64,000 bases of DNA from Mycobacteroides sp. LB1 (GCF_013449725.1 NZ_JACCFF010000002.1:62001-126000); one strand, 5' to 3'. Shown: positions 19,129 to 30,462, numbered from the stretch's first letter. The notes: generated by a model not told the origin, from the sequence alone. A program made the numbers and translations.

Positions 19129-19572
19129 CTAGCCGAGTCGTCGGCTGATCCGGGGCAGCACGTAATTGGAGTATGAGTATTTGCCGGTGATCTTGCCCTG
19201 GTCGTTGAAGTGGAAGACGTCGAGCCCTTCCCAGCCAAAACGCGGGAAGACGACGGCACCAACGCGTGTCGCGAGGCCGAGGAGCCGCCCAGGCGACTGC
19301 CGCGCCCGGATGTCGTGGCGACAGGTCCATCGAATAGTCGCCTTGTGCGCGATCTCGTCGACAAGGCGGTCGTGCTCGTCGAAAGTCATTGCACCGTAAC
19401 GACCGCTGAACTGCGGCTCGAATTCGCGGCGAATAGCGGCCAGTCCCACATGGCGTGACCCGTCGCCGGGTAAGTACTCTGCGTCCTCGGCAAAGTGCTG
19501 CATGACGATATCGAGGTCGTTGGTGTTGAACGCTATGAGAAACCGGTCCAGCGCCGCTTCGATATCCGTCAC
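19129..19572 (-). CDS. NTF2/SnoaL-like protein
   Basis: 147 residues, GTG start. An N-terminal helix pair (DIEAALDRFLIAFNTNDLDIVMQHFAEDAEYLPGDG, in part) followed by a curved beta sheet ending in GLDVFHFNDQGKITGKYSYSNY is the NTF2-like fold with the SnoaL pocket. Such proteins are often isomerases, cyclases, hydratases or binding proteins for small lipophilic molecules. It converges with TetR (9 bp gap) and is the last gene of the oxidase-subunit-like operon. Confidence 0.8.
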   Translation of the reverse strand: MTDIEAALDRFLIAFNTNDLDIVMQHFAEDAEYLPGDGSRHVGLAAIRREFEPQFSGRYGAMTFDEHDRLVDEIAHKATIRWTCRHDIRARQSPGRLLGLATRVGAVVFPRFGWEGLDVFHFNDQGKITGKYSYSNYVLPRISRRLG

Positions 19573-19601
19573 AACGCGAGCCTACGAGACTTGGCTTCAG
19601 C

Positions 19602-19913
19602 TCATCGTCCCAACAATGCGAGCGTCCACGCGGGTGCGGCGATCAGCAGGATGAGACAGCACGAGACGACAGTGGTCCAGAGGCCGCAGACTGCAATGAG
19701 CCATATCGGAGCGCGCCGGATTTCGATGTATTCGCCAATCACCAGGAGTGCTTTGAACGCGGCTAGCAGCAGAACGCCCGCAATACCGATCCCTGACAGG
19801 TGCTCATGGCTCAAGAACGCCGAGGCGAGGCTTGCGGCTACCAGTACCACCCACGTCGCGATAACACGGGCGGAAGTATCGGCCCGGATGTCCAGTGCCA
19901 TATGTGAATTCAC
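19602..19913 (-). CDS. Cytochrome oxidase subunit IV-like (NorF-like) membrane protein
   Basis: 103 residues from the GTG at 19913 (AGGA about 6 bases upstream; ATG at 19901 is the alternative). Three hydrophobic helices (ARVIATWVVLVAASLASAF, IGIAGVLLLAAFKALLVIG, WLIAVCGLWTTVV) with YIEIRRAP between the second and third; this resembles prokaryotic cytochrome c oxidase subunit IV and NorF. It lies 8 bases after the subunit III-like gene. No heme-copper subunit I or II is encoded nearby. Confidence 0.7.
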   Translation of the reverse strand: MNSHMALDIRADTSARVIATWVVLVAASLASAFLSHEHLSGIGIAGVLLLAAFKALLVIGEYIEIRRAPIWLIAVCGLWTTVVSCCLILLIAAPAWTLALLGR

Positions 19914-19920
19914 CAGCTTC

Positions 19921-20511
19921 CTAAACGAGGTAGATGATGGCGAACAGGAAGAGCCAGAACACATCGACCATGTGCCAATACACGCCAACGGATTCGAGGA
20001 GTACCAGATTCGGCCGCTCCGTGCCCGCGCGATCCGGATCCGCCGGTGCGGTGCACTGCCGGGCGCCCAGTGCGAGCGCCGCCAGTCCGGCGACTACGTG
20101 CAGGGCGTGGATGCCGGTGAAGACAAAATAGAGCATGAAGAAGTCGTTACTCAGCGCACTCATCCCGTGCCGGATATGCGCCCCGTATTCGACGACCTTG
20201 AGCACGAGGAAGCCGGCGCCCAGCGTCATCGCACCCTGATAAAGACGGCGAGCCACCTGGACATGGCCGTTTCTGGCCCGCGTGAGCCCAGCCGCCACCA
20301 GGGCTGAGCTGGTGATCAGCAGCAGGGTGTTCGCGAGGCCGATCTCTTTGCTCAGAGTCGCGCGGTTCGCATCGAACAGCTCAAGCTGATGGGCGTTGTT
20401 CCACCCCCAGAGAATGAAGAACACTGCAAAGAGAGCCATGTCTCCCAGCACGAAAATCCAGAATTCAGGCTCGCCCGGGATCTTCCGGGTGTTCTTCTGA
20501 GCCGCCTTCAT
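19921..20511 (-). CDS. Cytochrome oxidase subunit III family (NorE-like) membrane protein
   Basis: 196 residues from the ATG at 20511, which overlaps the upstream stop (ATGA). Five hydrophobic helices. GEPEFWIFVLGDMALFAVFF near the start, ANTLLLITSSALVAAGL in the middle, and FTGIHALHVVAGLAALALG followed by YWHMVDVFWLFLFAIIYL at the end are the COX3/NorE signature. Subunit III helps stability and proton uptake in heme-copper oxidases; NorE plays an accessory role for NO reductase. Here it is an orphan, with partners unknown. Confidence 0.85.
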   Translation of the reverse strand: MKAAQKNTRKIPGEPEFWIFVLGDMALFAVFFILWGWNNAHQLELFDANRATLSKEIGLANTLLLITSSALVAAGLTRARNGHVQVARRLYQGAMTLGAGFLVLKVVEYGAHIRHGMSALSNDFFMLYFVFTGIHALHVVAGLAALALGARQCTAPADPDRAGTERPNLVLLESVGVYWHMVDVFWLFLFAIIYLV

Positions 20512-21203
20512 GAAAAGTGGCGTTTGACAATCGGTTTCAACACAAACGGTGCGACAAGAAAATACACGATGAACAGGACTGCGGGAATCCAGAATCCGAT
20601 GACGCCGTCCCATGCGAATGGGCCGGTCTTGAAGAAGAAAACCAGCAGCTCGGGCAGATATAGCAACGCAATCCACAAGTTGAGATAGCCGAACCAGCGG
20701 GGAGCGATCGGCTCTGGACCCCTGTCGGTGACGAGGACGGCGTATGCCGTCAATATCCACACCATGATGAACATCGGTATCCCGCCGATGAATTGCAGGA
20801 AGCCGGCGTCGCTGGCGAACTGGACTAGATCAGGAGAACGCTCGACGCGGAACGCTGCCGTGGAGAACGAGAAGCCTGCGTAGAAGTTCAGCACCAAGAA
20901 ACACGTAAGTGTGAAACCCGCCATGAGTGTCAGCAGGCTGGTCTGTTTTTCGATCTTCCGGATCACGAGAACCAACAATGCGGAGACCGGAACGAGCACG
21001 ACGGTGGAGACCATGATGGAGACGGCGGCCAGCTCAAGCACAAAGTGGTGGTTGCGGAAGATCTCCGCGACCTGCAGGGGGCTGCTGGTCGGCGCTATCG
21101 GTGGAAACCAGCGAGCCAGGACAAGCCATCCGAACCCAAATGTGAGCAAGTACGCCAGTGGGGACCAGACGCTCAGGCTCATCAGAAACCGATCGTGCTT
21201 CAC
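20508..21203 (-). CDS. Six-helix membrane protein, function unknown
   Basis: 231 residues from the GTG at 21203, selected because GAGGAGG stands five bases before it; a TTG ten codons upstream has no such site. About six membrane helices with WYxxx-type aromatic ends; no charged catalytic motif and no heme-ligand pattern I can name. Start of a three-membrane-protein operon with COX3-like and COX4-like genes, so it may be a third subunit. An inverted repeat lies upstream. Confidence 0.65.
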   Translation of the reverse strand: MKHDRFLMSLSVWSPLAYLLTFGFGWLVLARWFPPIAPTSSPLQVAEIFRNHHFVLELAAVSIMVSTVVLVPVSALLVLVIRKIEKQTSLLTLMAGFTLTCFLVLNFYAGFSFSTAAFRVERSPDLVQFASDAGFLQFIGGIPMFIMVWILTAYAVLVTDRGPEPIAPRWFGYLNLWIALLYLPELLVFFFKTGPFAWDGVIGFWIPAVLFIVYFLVAPFVLKPIVKRHFS

Positions 21204-21418
21204 GACGTCCTCCTCGTTGAGGTGGTCGGTCAAACCGAGAAAATATGACCGATCGTTTAATTAGCCGGGCCTACTGTAGCGATCGGCTGGAGCGCTGTCT
21301 AGAGAGCGGCTAGTACTCGTCGTGCAAGCGCCACCACTGATATGGCGGAGTCTGGGGCCGGCCCGCGGGGGGAGTCCTCCCGGAGCTCTTGGCGGCCATA
21401 CGGCCCGAACTCGTCGGC
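21204..21418. promoter_or_regulatory. Gap with inverted repeat before the membrane operon
   Basis: 215 bp without a gene. TCGGTCA (21226-21232) and TGACCGA (21247-21253) form a perfect 7-bp inverted repeat with a 14-bp AT-rich centre, 23 bases before the start of the six-helix protein. This is a plausible operator and lies in a local AT-rich stretch (AAAATATG, TTTAATTAG). The left part, nearest the ABC exporter, contains GC-rich stems (such as GGGCCGGCCC) that might end its transcript; no U-tract is seen. Confidence 0.45.
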
Positions 21419-22213
21419 TCAGGTGAATTTGAACCAGCGCAGCGCACCGTACCCGGCGAGCACACCCCACACCGTGAGCACCACAAGCGCGAACCAGTCC
21501 ACCGACAATGTCATCGCGGCAGCCAACGCTTCCGAGAGCGCACCCGAGGGGGAGAGCCGCGCAAGCAGCACCACGCCGTGCGGGATCGCGTCGGTGGTGC
21601 GACCGTCCTGCAGGGTCAACGCCCCCAGCCCGGCGAAGATGAACCACAGCAGATTCGCCAGCGCCAGCACGATTTCCGCGCGCAGCGTGCCGCCCAGCAG
21701 CAGGCCCATCGCCGCGAATGCCGCGGTGCCGATCGCGATGATCACCGCGCCGAGTAACAATCCCACCGGATGCGGTCGCCAGCCCAGCGCGCCACCGATC
21801 GCGCCGATGACGCCGGCCTGCAGTACGACCACCGCCACCACGGCGAGTGCCTTGCCGGCGATGATGCCCCACACCGGTAATGCTGTGGCGCCCAAGCGTT
21901 TCAGCGCACCGTACCGGCGGTCGAATCCGACGGCGATGGCCTGCCCGGTGAAGGCGGTGGAAATGACCGCCAACGCCATGATCGCGGGTACGAAGATGTC
22001 GGTACGCGAGCCGGGGAATTGACCCAGCGGCAGCAGTGTCAATCCGATCAGCAGGGTGATCGGGATGAACATGGTGAGCAGCAGCTGCTCACCGTTGCGG
22101 AGCAGCAGCTTGAGTTCTAGCCAGAACTGCGCGAAAAGCATGGTGTGCACTGCGCTCGGTCGCGGATCGGGCGTGAAGGTGCCCGGATCGAAACGGGGTG
22201 TGGCGTCAGTCAT
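21419..22213 (-). CDS. ABC-2 type exporter permease
   Basis: 264 residues from the ATG at 22213, overlapping the ATPase stop (ATGA). Six hydrophobic helices. FWLELKLLLRNGEQLLLTMFIP at the start and RRYGALKRLGATALPVWGII in the loop are typical of ABC-2 permeases. It forms an exporter with the ATPase encoded just before it. Located downstream of mptB as in M. tuberculosis (Rv1457c position); the substrate is unknown, possibly an envelope glycolipid intermediate. Confidence 0.9.
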   Translation of the reverse strand: MTDATPRFDPGTFTPDPRPSAVHTMLFAQFWLELKLLLRNGEQLLLTMFIPITLLIGLTLLPLGQFPGSRTDIFVPAIMALAVISTAFTGQAIAVGFDRRYGALKRLGATALPVWGIIAGKALAVVAVVVLQAGVIGAIGGALGWRPHPVGLLLGAVIIAIGTAAFAAMGLLLGGTLRAEIVLALANLLWFIFAGLGALTLQDGRTTDAIPHGVVLLARLSPSGALSEALAAAMTLSVDWFALVVLTVWGVLAGYGALRWFKFT

Positions 22214-23181
22214 CGCAATTCCCTGCCGGTCAGATCGAGGAATACGTCTTCCAGGCTGCGTTTCTCCACGCGTAGATCGGTGGTCAGCACATCCATCCGG
22301 GCACACCAGGCGGTGACGGCGGCCAGCACCTGCGGGTCGATAACACCCTCGACCCGGTATTCGCCGGGAGTCACCTCGGCCACCTTGTAGCCCTCCGGCA
22401 GTGCGGAGGTGAGCAGGGTCAGGTTCAGTCGGGGAGGAGCGGAGAAGCGCAGTTGGTTCTCGGCGCCGGTCTGCATCAGCTCTGCCGGTGTGCCCGCGGC
22501 GACGACCGCACCATGGTCGATGATCACCAACTGATCGGCCAGCTCCTCGGCCTCTTTCATGTGGTGCGTGGTCAGCACCACCGATACGCCGTCACGGCGC
22601 AGGCAGTCGATGAGCTCCCACACCACCAGCCTCGCGTGCGCGTCCATGCCGGCGGTCGGCTCGTCGAGAAACACCAGCTCGGGTCGCCCGACCAGCGCGC
22701 ACGCCAGCGCAAGGCGCTGTTGCTGCCCTCCGGATAGCCGCCGGTACGGGGTGCGGGCGACGTCGGTCAGCCCGAGAGTGTCCAGAAGCCATTGCGGGTC
22801 AAGGGGATTGGCCGAGTACGAGGCCACGAGCCCGAGCATCTCGCTGGCCCGGGCGGTGGGGTAGGCACCACCACCCTGCAGCATGACGCCGATTCGTGCG
22901 CGCACCGCCGAGTTCTTTGCGACCGGATCCATGCCCAGCACCTCAACGGTGCCTTCGTCGGGATGCAGGAAGCCCTCGCACAATTCGACGGTCGTGGTCT
23001 TCCCGGCGCCGTTGGGCCCGAGTAGCGCGAATACCTGGGCCTGCTCGACCTCAAGGTCGAGGTTGTGCAGCGCTGTTGTCGTCCCGTACCGCTTCGTCAC
23101 CGACCGCATCCGCACCGGTGGTGCCGTCCTGGTCGACGGAGTGAGGCTGGTCCGAGCGACCATCCTCTCTGGTTGTGTCAC
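22210..23181 (-). CDS. ABC transporter ATP-binding protein
   Basis: 323 residues from the GTG at 23181. Walker A GPNGAGKTT, signature LSGGQQQRLALACAL, Walker B LVFLDEPTAGMD and the H-loop TTHHMKEAEEL are intact; the C-terminal 90 residues resemble the regulatory tail of drug/lipid exporters (DrrA type). The first 24 codons overlap the 3' end of mptB; MRSVTKRYG (start at 23109) would shorten but not remove that overlap. Partner of the ABC-2 permease. Confidence 0.92.
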   Translation of the reverse strand: MTQPERMVARTSLTPSTRTAPPVRMRSVTKRYGTTTALHNLDLEVEQAQVFALLGPNGAGKTTTVELCEGFLHPDEGTVEVLGMDPVAKNSAVRARIGVMLQGGGAYPTARASEMLGLVASYSANPLDPQWLLDTLGLTDVARTPYRRLSGGQQQRLALACALVGRPELVFLDEPTAGMDAHARLVVWELIDCLRRDGVSVVLTTHHMKEAEELADQLVIIDHGAVVAAGTPAELMQTGAENQLRFSAPPRLNLTLLTSALPEGYKVAEVTPGEYRVEGVIDPQVLAAVTAWCARMDVLTTDLRVEKRSLEDVFLDLTGRELR

Positions 23182-24877
23182 GGTCAGTCAGCGTAAGCGG
23201 CGCGTCATCGTCACCGTTAGGCAGCCGACGCCAGGGCAGGTAGTTGTGCGTGATAGCGATGAGTAACAGGGCGATGATCGCGCTGGCCACGGTCGCGTCG
23301 ATGATCTGGAACAAGGCAAACCTGTCGCCATTGGCGGTGGGCCCGAAGATGCCTACGAGCAGGGTGATGCCGATCGCGGTGCCGCGGAATGCGGGCCGGG
23401 TGGCCCATGCCGCCAACGGGATGATCGCCCAGAGCAGGTACCAGGGTTGCACCACCGGAAACAGCAGCACCGTGATGCCGAGGGCGACGCCGAGCCCGCC
23501 GACGGGGTGCAGGCGCCCGCGCAGCACCGCGAACAGCAGCCACGACACCGCGATGCCGATGATGCCGATACCGATTCCTCGGGTCAGCGACAGGATCGCG
23601 GTGGTGTGGTCGCCGAGACCAAGCAGGATGCCGACCTGCCCGGTGCCCAGTGCAACCAGCGTCGGCGGCGACATCCAGCTGCGGACGGCGTTCGCGGTGC
23701 CGAGTGTGTACACCCAGCCGAATCCGAGGCCGCTTGCCCAGGCGATGAGCACCATTCCGGCGCCGGTGACGGCACCGAGGAGCGCCCCGGCCTGGAAGAG
23801 GCCACGGATACCGCCGCCCCACCGCCGTGCCAGCGCCATTCCGACGAAACCGAGGGCCAGCAGGGAAGGCAGCTTGACCTGTGATGATGCGGTGATGAGC
23901 ACGGTGCCGGCAAGGAGATTGCCCAGCGGTGCCCAGGTGGCCCATTCCGCGCGCGTCCGCGGCCCCAAAGGATTCAATCTGGGCCGCACACCCGCCAGTG
24001 AGCGCGCCGAGTCGACACCTCGCATGGCCAATTCGGTGCCGGCCAGCATCAGGCCCAGCATGAGTGCCTCGTTGTGGATCCCCGCGACCAGATGCATCAG
24101 CAGCAGTGGATTTGCGGCCCCCAGCCAGAGCGCACTGACCTCGGCGACCCCGCAGCGCTGGGCCAGACGCGGTGTGGCCCAGATGATCAGCAGTACCCCG
24201 AGGAGTTCGACGAGGCGATGGCACAACGCCCCGGCGACGATGTCGTCACCGGTGAACCAGGCGATTCCCTTGCCGATCCACAGGAACAGCGGACCGTATG
24301 GGGCAGGTGTTTCTCGCCACAGGCTGGGCACCGACAGTGTGAATACGTGATCGAGCCCGAGGGCTACGGACGGGCCCTCCGTGTATGGATCCTTGCCGAG
24401 CCGCGCGATCTGGCTCTGCGCCAGATACGAGTACACGTCTTTGGAGTACATCGGGGGCGCGATGAGCAGCGGCAGGATCCACAGCAGCAGGGTGCGGTCC
24501 AGCTGTCCCCGCGACATCCGGCGCGATGGACCGCGCTCGCCGTTGACTCCCTTGGTTCGCAGGCTGCCGATCGCGAAGCGGCCCAGCATGAGCCAGGCCA
24601 ACGTCATCATTACGGCGCCGGTGGTGGTCATGGTCAGTGACACCGTCTGGACACGTGAGGGCAGGTTGAGCAGCCGGACGCCGAATATCGGATCCTGGAT
24701 GACGGGTCGTGCTCCCGCGCCCAGTGCGCCGATCGCCATGAGAGCGGTTCCGGTGGCGCCGAACAGGCGAGTTCTGTTCATCGCCGTCAGCTCGCGGACG
24801 TTCAGCGGAGCCGACGAACGCTCGTCATCATGCAGATGCGACAGCGACGAGCTCAGCCACTGCCCACGTACCGACAC
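23051..24877 (-). CDS. mptB: Alpha-(1->6)-mannopyranosyltransferase MptB
   Basis: 608 residues from the GTG at 24877. A GT-C glycosyltransferase with more than ten membrane helices; YSKDVYSYLAQSQIARLGKDPY contains the acidic first-loop motif expected in polyprenyl-phosphomannose-dependent enzymes, and APYGPLFLWIGKG follows. Position beside sufR and the ABC exporter matches Rv1459c, which starts the mannan core of lipomannan and lipoarabinomannan. The last 55 residues are highly charged and overlap the ATPase gene by 131 bp. Divergent from sufR. Confidence 0.9.
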   Translation of the reverse strand: MSVRGQWLSSSLSHLHDDERSSAPLNVRELTAMNRTRLFGATGTALMAIGALGAGARPVIQDPIFGVRLLNLPSRVQTVSLTMTTTGAVMMTLAWLMLGRFAIGSLRTKGVNGERGPSRRMSRGQLDRTLLLWILPLLIAPPMYSKDVYSYLAQSQIARLGKDPYTEGPSVALGLDHVFTLSVPSLWRETPAPYGPLFLWIGKGIAWFTGDDIVAGALCHRLVELLGVLLIIWATPRLAQRCGVAEVSALWLGAANPLLLMHLVAGIHNEALMLGLMLAGTELAMRGVDSARSLAGVRPRLNPLGPRTRAEWATWAPLGNLLAGTVLITASSQVKLPSLLALGFVGMALARRWGGGIRGLFQAGALLGAVTGAGMVLIAWASGLGFGWVYTLGTANAVRSWMSPPTLVALGTGQVGILLGLGDHTTAILSLTRGIGIGIIGIAVSWLLFAVLRGRLHPVGGLGVALGITVLLFPVVQPWYLLWAIIPLAAWATRPAFRGTAIGITLLVGIFGPTANGDRFALFQIIDATVASAIIALLLIAITHNYLPWRRLPNGDDDAPLTLTDRDTTREDGRSDQPHSVDQDGTTGADAVGDEAVRDDNSAAQPRP

Positions 24878-24994
24878 GCCAGCAGCGTATCGGCCCGTCG
24901 TGCCCGGCTCCGGGACCCCGGACGGGAAGCACAGCGTGTGACAAGGCGACGCCAACATAGGTAACCCTTGCTAGACGTGGCCTTCCGAATTGCG

Positions 24995-25011
24995 TCACAC
25001 TGGTGTTGTGA
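24995..25011. promoter_or_regulatory. Probable SufR operator on the sufR start codon
   Basis: TCACA (24995-24999) and TGTGA (25007-25011) form a perfect inverted repeat; within it ACACT, five bases, TGTGA fits the SufR motif I recall being described for M. tuberculosis. The right arm covers the sufR GTG start codon, so bound repressor would block its own operon. Leaderless or nearly leaderless transcription is likely. Confidence 0.75.
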
Positions 25012-25784
25012 AATTCGGCCAGGCCTCTCCAATGGCGCCTGCGGCGGCATCTGGGATGGCCGCGTCGCAGGTGCTGGATGCTGCCCCGGCCGTGTCGCCT
25101 GATGGACAGACCCGTGCGGCCGTGGTGCGCCTACTCATGGAGTCGGGGCCGATCACCGCAGGTGAGATTGGGGATCAGCTCGGCCTGTCGGCTGCCGGTG
25201 TGCGCCGTCACCTGGATGCGCTCAGTGAGGCAGGTGACGCCGTCGCGAATCCGGCGGCCGCATGGCAGCACAGCGGCCGAGGCCGCCCCGCTAAGCGGTT
25301 CCAGCTTACTGCCGATGGTCGCGCCAAGCTCAATCACGCCTACGACGATCTGGCCTCGGCCGCTATGCGCCAGCTGCGCGAGATCGGCGGCGACCAGGCC
25401 GTGCGGACCTTTGCGCGCCGCCGCATCGACGCGATCTTGCGTGATGTGACGGCCGGCGCTCCGCATGACGACACCGAGTCCGCCGTCGAACAGGTGGCTA
25501 CCGCACTGACCAAGGCCGGATACGCGGCCAGCACCCAGAAGGTGGGCGGACCGATGCAGGGCGTGCAGATATGCCAGCATCACTGTCCGGTATCGCACGT
25601 GGCAGCCGAGTTCCCCGAACTCTGCGAGGCGGAACAGCAGGCCTTCGCTGAGGTGTTGGGAACACATGTACAGCGGTTGGCCACCATCGCCAACGGCGAC
25701 TGCGCCTGCACCACCCATGTACCCATAGCGCCGGTGCCCAGCCCGCACCCGATGACAAACGAGCAAGAGAAGGAGTCACTATGA
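25008..25784 (+). CDS. sufR: SufR, iron-sulfur-sensing repressor of the suf operon
   Basis: 258 residues from the GTG at 25008. A winged helix-turn-helix ([28 protein letters not shown]) lies at about 45-75, with the wing [12 protein letters not shown]. The C-terminal part has cysteines in [14 protein letters not shown] and NGDCACTTH, suitable as ligands of a [4Fe-4S] cluster that controls DNA binding. It probably represses its own operon when cluster supply is adequate. Its stop overlaps the sufB start (ATGA). Confidence 0.93.
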   Translation: MKFGQASPMAPAAASGMAASQVLDAAPAVSPDGQTRAAVVRLLMESGPITAGEIGDQLGLSAAGVRRHLDALSEAGDAVANPAAAWQHSGRGRPAKRFQLTADGRAKLNHAYDDLASAAMRQLREIGGDQAVRTFARRRIDAILRDVTAGAPHDDTESAVEQVATALTKAGYAASTQKVGGPMQGVQICQHHCPVSHVAAEFPELCEAEQQAFAEVLGTHVQRLATIANGDCACTTHVPIAPVPSPHPMTNEQEKESL

Positions 25785-27208
25785 CCCTCGAACGCGAAGT
25801 GCTGACCCAGGACGAGACGATCGCGTCCCTGGGCAACTACGGCTATGGCTGGTCCGACTCCGACGTCGCCGGCGCCAGTGCGCAACGCGGCCTGTCCGAG
25901 GCTGTGGTGCGCGATATCTCCGGCAAGAAGAGCGAGCCCGAGTGGATGCTCGACATCCGTCTCAAGGCTCTGCGTACCTTCGGCAAGAAGCCGATGCCGA
26001 ACTGGGGATCGAACCTCGAGGGCATCGACTTCGACAACATCAAATACTTCGTGCGGTCCAGCGAGAAGCAGGCTGCCACCTGGGACGATCTGCCCGCCGA
26101 CATCAAGAACACGTACGACCGCCTCGGCATCCCCGAGGCCGAGAAGCAGCGCCTGGTGTCCGGTGTTGCCGCGCAGTACGAGTCGGAGGTCGTCTACCAC
26201 TCGATCCGCGAGGATCTGGAGGCCCAGGGCGTGATCTTCCTGGACACCGACTCGGGCCTGCGCGAGCACCCGGAGATGTTCAAGGAGTACTTCGGCAGCG
26301 TCATCCCGGCCGGGGATAACAAGTTCTCCGCGCTCAACACTGCGGTGTGGTCCGGTGGCTCGTTCATCTACGTGCCGCCAGGGGTGAAGGTCGACATCCC
26401 GCTGCAGGCGTACTTCCGGATCAACACCGAGAACATGGGCCAGTTCGAGCGGACGCTCATCATTGTCGACGAGGGTGCGTATGTGCACTACGTCGAGGGA
26501 TGTACTGCACCCATCTACAAGTCTGACTCGCTGCACTCGGCGGTGGTGGAGATCATCGTCAAGCCGGGCGGGCGCTGCCGCTACACGACCATCCAGAACT
26601 GGTCGAACAACGTCTACAACCTGGTGACCAAGCGGGCCCGCGCCGAGGCGGGGGCCACCATGGAATGGGTCGACGGCAATATCGGGTCCAAGGTCACCAT
26701 GAAGTACCCCGCGGTCTGGATGACCGGTGAGCATGCGAAGGGTGAAGTGCTGTCGGTCGCATTCGCGGGCGAGGGGCAGCACCAGGACACCGGCGCCAAG
26801 ATGCTGCACCTGGCACCGAACACGTCGAGCAACATCGTCTCTAAGTCGGTGGCGCGTGGCGGTGGGCGTGCCTCCTATCGTGGCCTGGTTCAGGTCAACA
26901 AGGGCGCGTACGGCTCCCGCTCGACGGTGAAATGCGATGCGCTGCTTGTCGACTCGATCAGTCGCAGCGACACCTACCCGTACGTCGATATCCGCGAGGA
27001 CGACGTCACCATGGGTCACGAGGCGACCGTCTCGAAGGTCAGCGACGATCAGTTGTTCTACCTGATGAGCCGCGGTATGACCGAGGACGAAGCCATGGCC
27101 ATGGTGGTGCGCGGGTTCGTTGAGCCCATCGCCAAGGAACTGCCAATGGAATACGCGCTCGAGCTCAACCGGCTCATCGAGCTGCAAATGGAAGGCTCGG
27201 TCGGTTAA
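25781..27208 (+). CDS. sufB: Fe-S cluster scaffold subunit SufB, without intein
   Basis: 475 residues. SufB forms the SufBC2D scaffold on which [Fe-S] clusters are built. [10 protein letters not shown] at the start, [24 protein letters not shown] (in part) and [20 protein letters not shown] in the core, and [21 protein letters not shown] at the end are family hallmarks. SufB of M. tuberculosis carries an intein of about 360 residues before the Cys of CTAPIYK; here that junction is uninterrupted. Starts in a 4-bp overlap with sufR and ends one base into sufD (TAATG). Confidence 0.97.
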   Translation: MTLEREVLTQDETIASLGNYGYGWSDSDVAGASAQRGLSEAVVRDISGKKSEPEWMLDIRLKALRTFGKKPMPNWGSNLEGIDFDNIKYFVRSSEKQAATWDDLPADIKNTYDRLGIPEAEKQRLVSGVAAQYESEVVYHSIREDLEAQGVIFLDTDSGLREHPEMFKEYFGSVIPAGDNKFSALNTAVWSGGSFIYVPPGVKVDIPLQAYFRINTENMGQFERTLIIVDEGAYVHYVEGCTAPIYKSDSLHSAVVEIIVKPGGRCRYTTIQNWSNNVYNLVTKRARAEAGATMEWVDGNIGSKVTMKYPAVWMTGEHAKGEVLSVAFAGEGQHQDTGAKMLHLAPNTSSNIVSKSVARGGGRASYRGLVQVNKGAYGSRSTVKCDALLVDSISRSDTYPYVDIREDDVTMGHEATVSKVSDDQLFYLMSRGMTEDEAMAMVVRGFVEPIAKELPMEYALELNRLIELQMEGSVG

Positions 27209-28368
27209 TGACTCAGTTGACTCAAGCTGTCGAAGGGGCCAACAAGGGCGAACTGTTCAGCTCCTACGACGTCGGCGCCTTCGAGGTTCCCGGCGGCCGG
27301 GACGAGCTGTGGCGGTTCACTCCGCTACGCCGCCTGCGGGGTCTGCACGATGGATCCGCGATCGCAACCGCCGAAGCGTCCGTCGAGGTGACCGTGCGTG
27401 ACGGTGTGACGGTGGAAACTGTGGACCGTGGAGATGCCCGTCTCGGTCAGGCCGGAGTGCCATCGGATCGGATTGCCGCGCAGGCATACTCGTCCTTCCA
27501 GGCGGCGACCATAATCACTGTCGGCAAGCAAGAGGTAGTCGGCGAACCGGTCGAGGTTGCCGTCGGCGGCCCCGGTCAGGGACAGGTTTCTTACGGACAC
27601 ATCCAGATCCGTGCCGGTGAGCTCTCCGAGTCGGCCGTCGTCATCGACTACCGCGGCAGCGGAACCTATGCCGAAAACGTCGAATTCTTACTGGACGACG
27701 CGTCCCGCCTGACTGTCGTGTCCATCGCCGACTGGGACGATGACGCCGTCCATGTCACCGCCCACCACGCCAAACTGGGCAAGGATGCTGTCCTGCGCCA
27801 CATCGCCGTCACGCTCGGTGGTGACCTGGTGAGACTGAACACTTCCGTTCGCTTTTCGGGTCCTGGCGGCGACGCCGAGCTGTTCGGGCTCTACTACGCC
27901 GATGACGGCCAGTTCTTCGAGCACCGGCTGCTGGTCGACCACGCTCAGCCCAACTGCCGTTCACATGTCACGTACAAGGGTGCGCTACAAGGGGATCCGG
28001 CCTCGGACAAGCCGGATGCGCACACGGTCTGGATCGGTGATGTGCTGATCCGCGCCGAGGCCACCGGAACCGACACCTTCGAGCTGAACCGCAACCTGAT
28101 CCTCACCGACGGGGCTCGGGCCGACTCGGTACCCAACCTCGAGATCGAGACCGGCGAGATCGCCGGTGCCGGGCACGCCAGCGCCACCGGGCGATTCGAT
28201 GATGAGCAGTTGTTCTACCTGCGCTCGCGCGGTATCACCGAGGAGGATGCGCGCCGCCTGGTGGTACGCGGCTTCTTCCAGGACATCATTGGCCGGATCG
28301 GGATCGAGTCGGTGCGAGACCGTCTCACCGAAGCCGTCGAAAAAGAACTGGCCCAGACCAACTCGTAA
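27208..28368 (+). CDS. sufD: Fe-S cluster assembly protein SufD
   Basis: 386 residues, ATG sharing its A with the sufB stop. Beta-helix scaffold partner of SufB. DELWRFTPLRRLRGL near residue 32 and the C-terminal YLRSRGITEEDARRLVVRGFFQDII are typical; the conserved His and Cys region (ALLVDHAQPNCRSHVTYKG-like: HRLLVDHAQPNCRSHVTYKG) is present. Works with SufB and SufC. Confidence 0.96.
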   Translation: MTQLTQAVEGANKGELFSSYDVGAFEVPGGRDELWRFTPLRRLRGLHDGSAIATAEASVEVTVRDGVTVETVDRGDARLGQAGVPSDRIAAQAYSSFQAATIITVGKQEVVGEPVEVAVGGPGQGQVSYGHIQIRAGELSESAVVIDYRGSGTYAENVEFLLDDASRLTVVSIADWDDDAVHVTAHHAKLGKDAVLRHIAVTLGGDLVRLNTSVRFSGPGGDAELFGLYYADDGQFFEHRLLVDHAQPNCRSHVTYKGALQGDPASDKPDAHTVWIGDVLIRAEATGTDTFELNRNLILTDGARADSVPNLEIETGEIAGAGHASATGRFDDEQLFYLRSRGITEEDARRLVVRGFFQDIIGRIGIESVRDRLTEAVEKELAQTNS

Positions 28369-28404
28369 TTCGCAAGACTCGGATAGAAGGCATTCGGAAT
28401 ACTC

Positions 28405-30447
<2,043 letters not shown>

Positions 30448-30462
30448 GAATGTCGCCGTCTG

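Noticed and set aside
25580..27187. 535-codon minus-strand frame opposite sufR and sufB
   Set aside because: Antisense shadow; sufB motifs on the plus strand are unambiguous.
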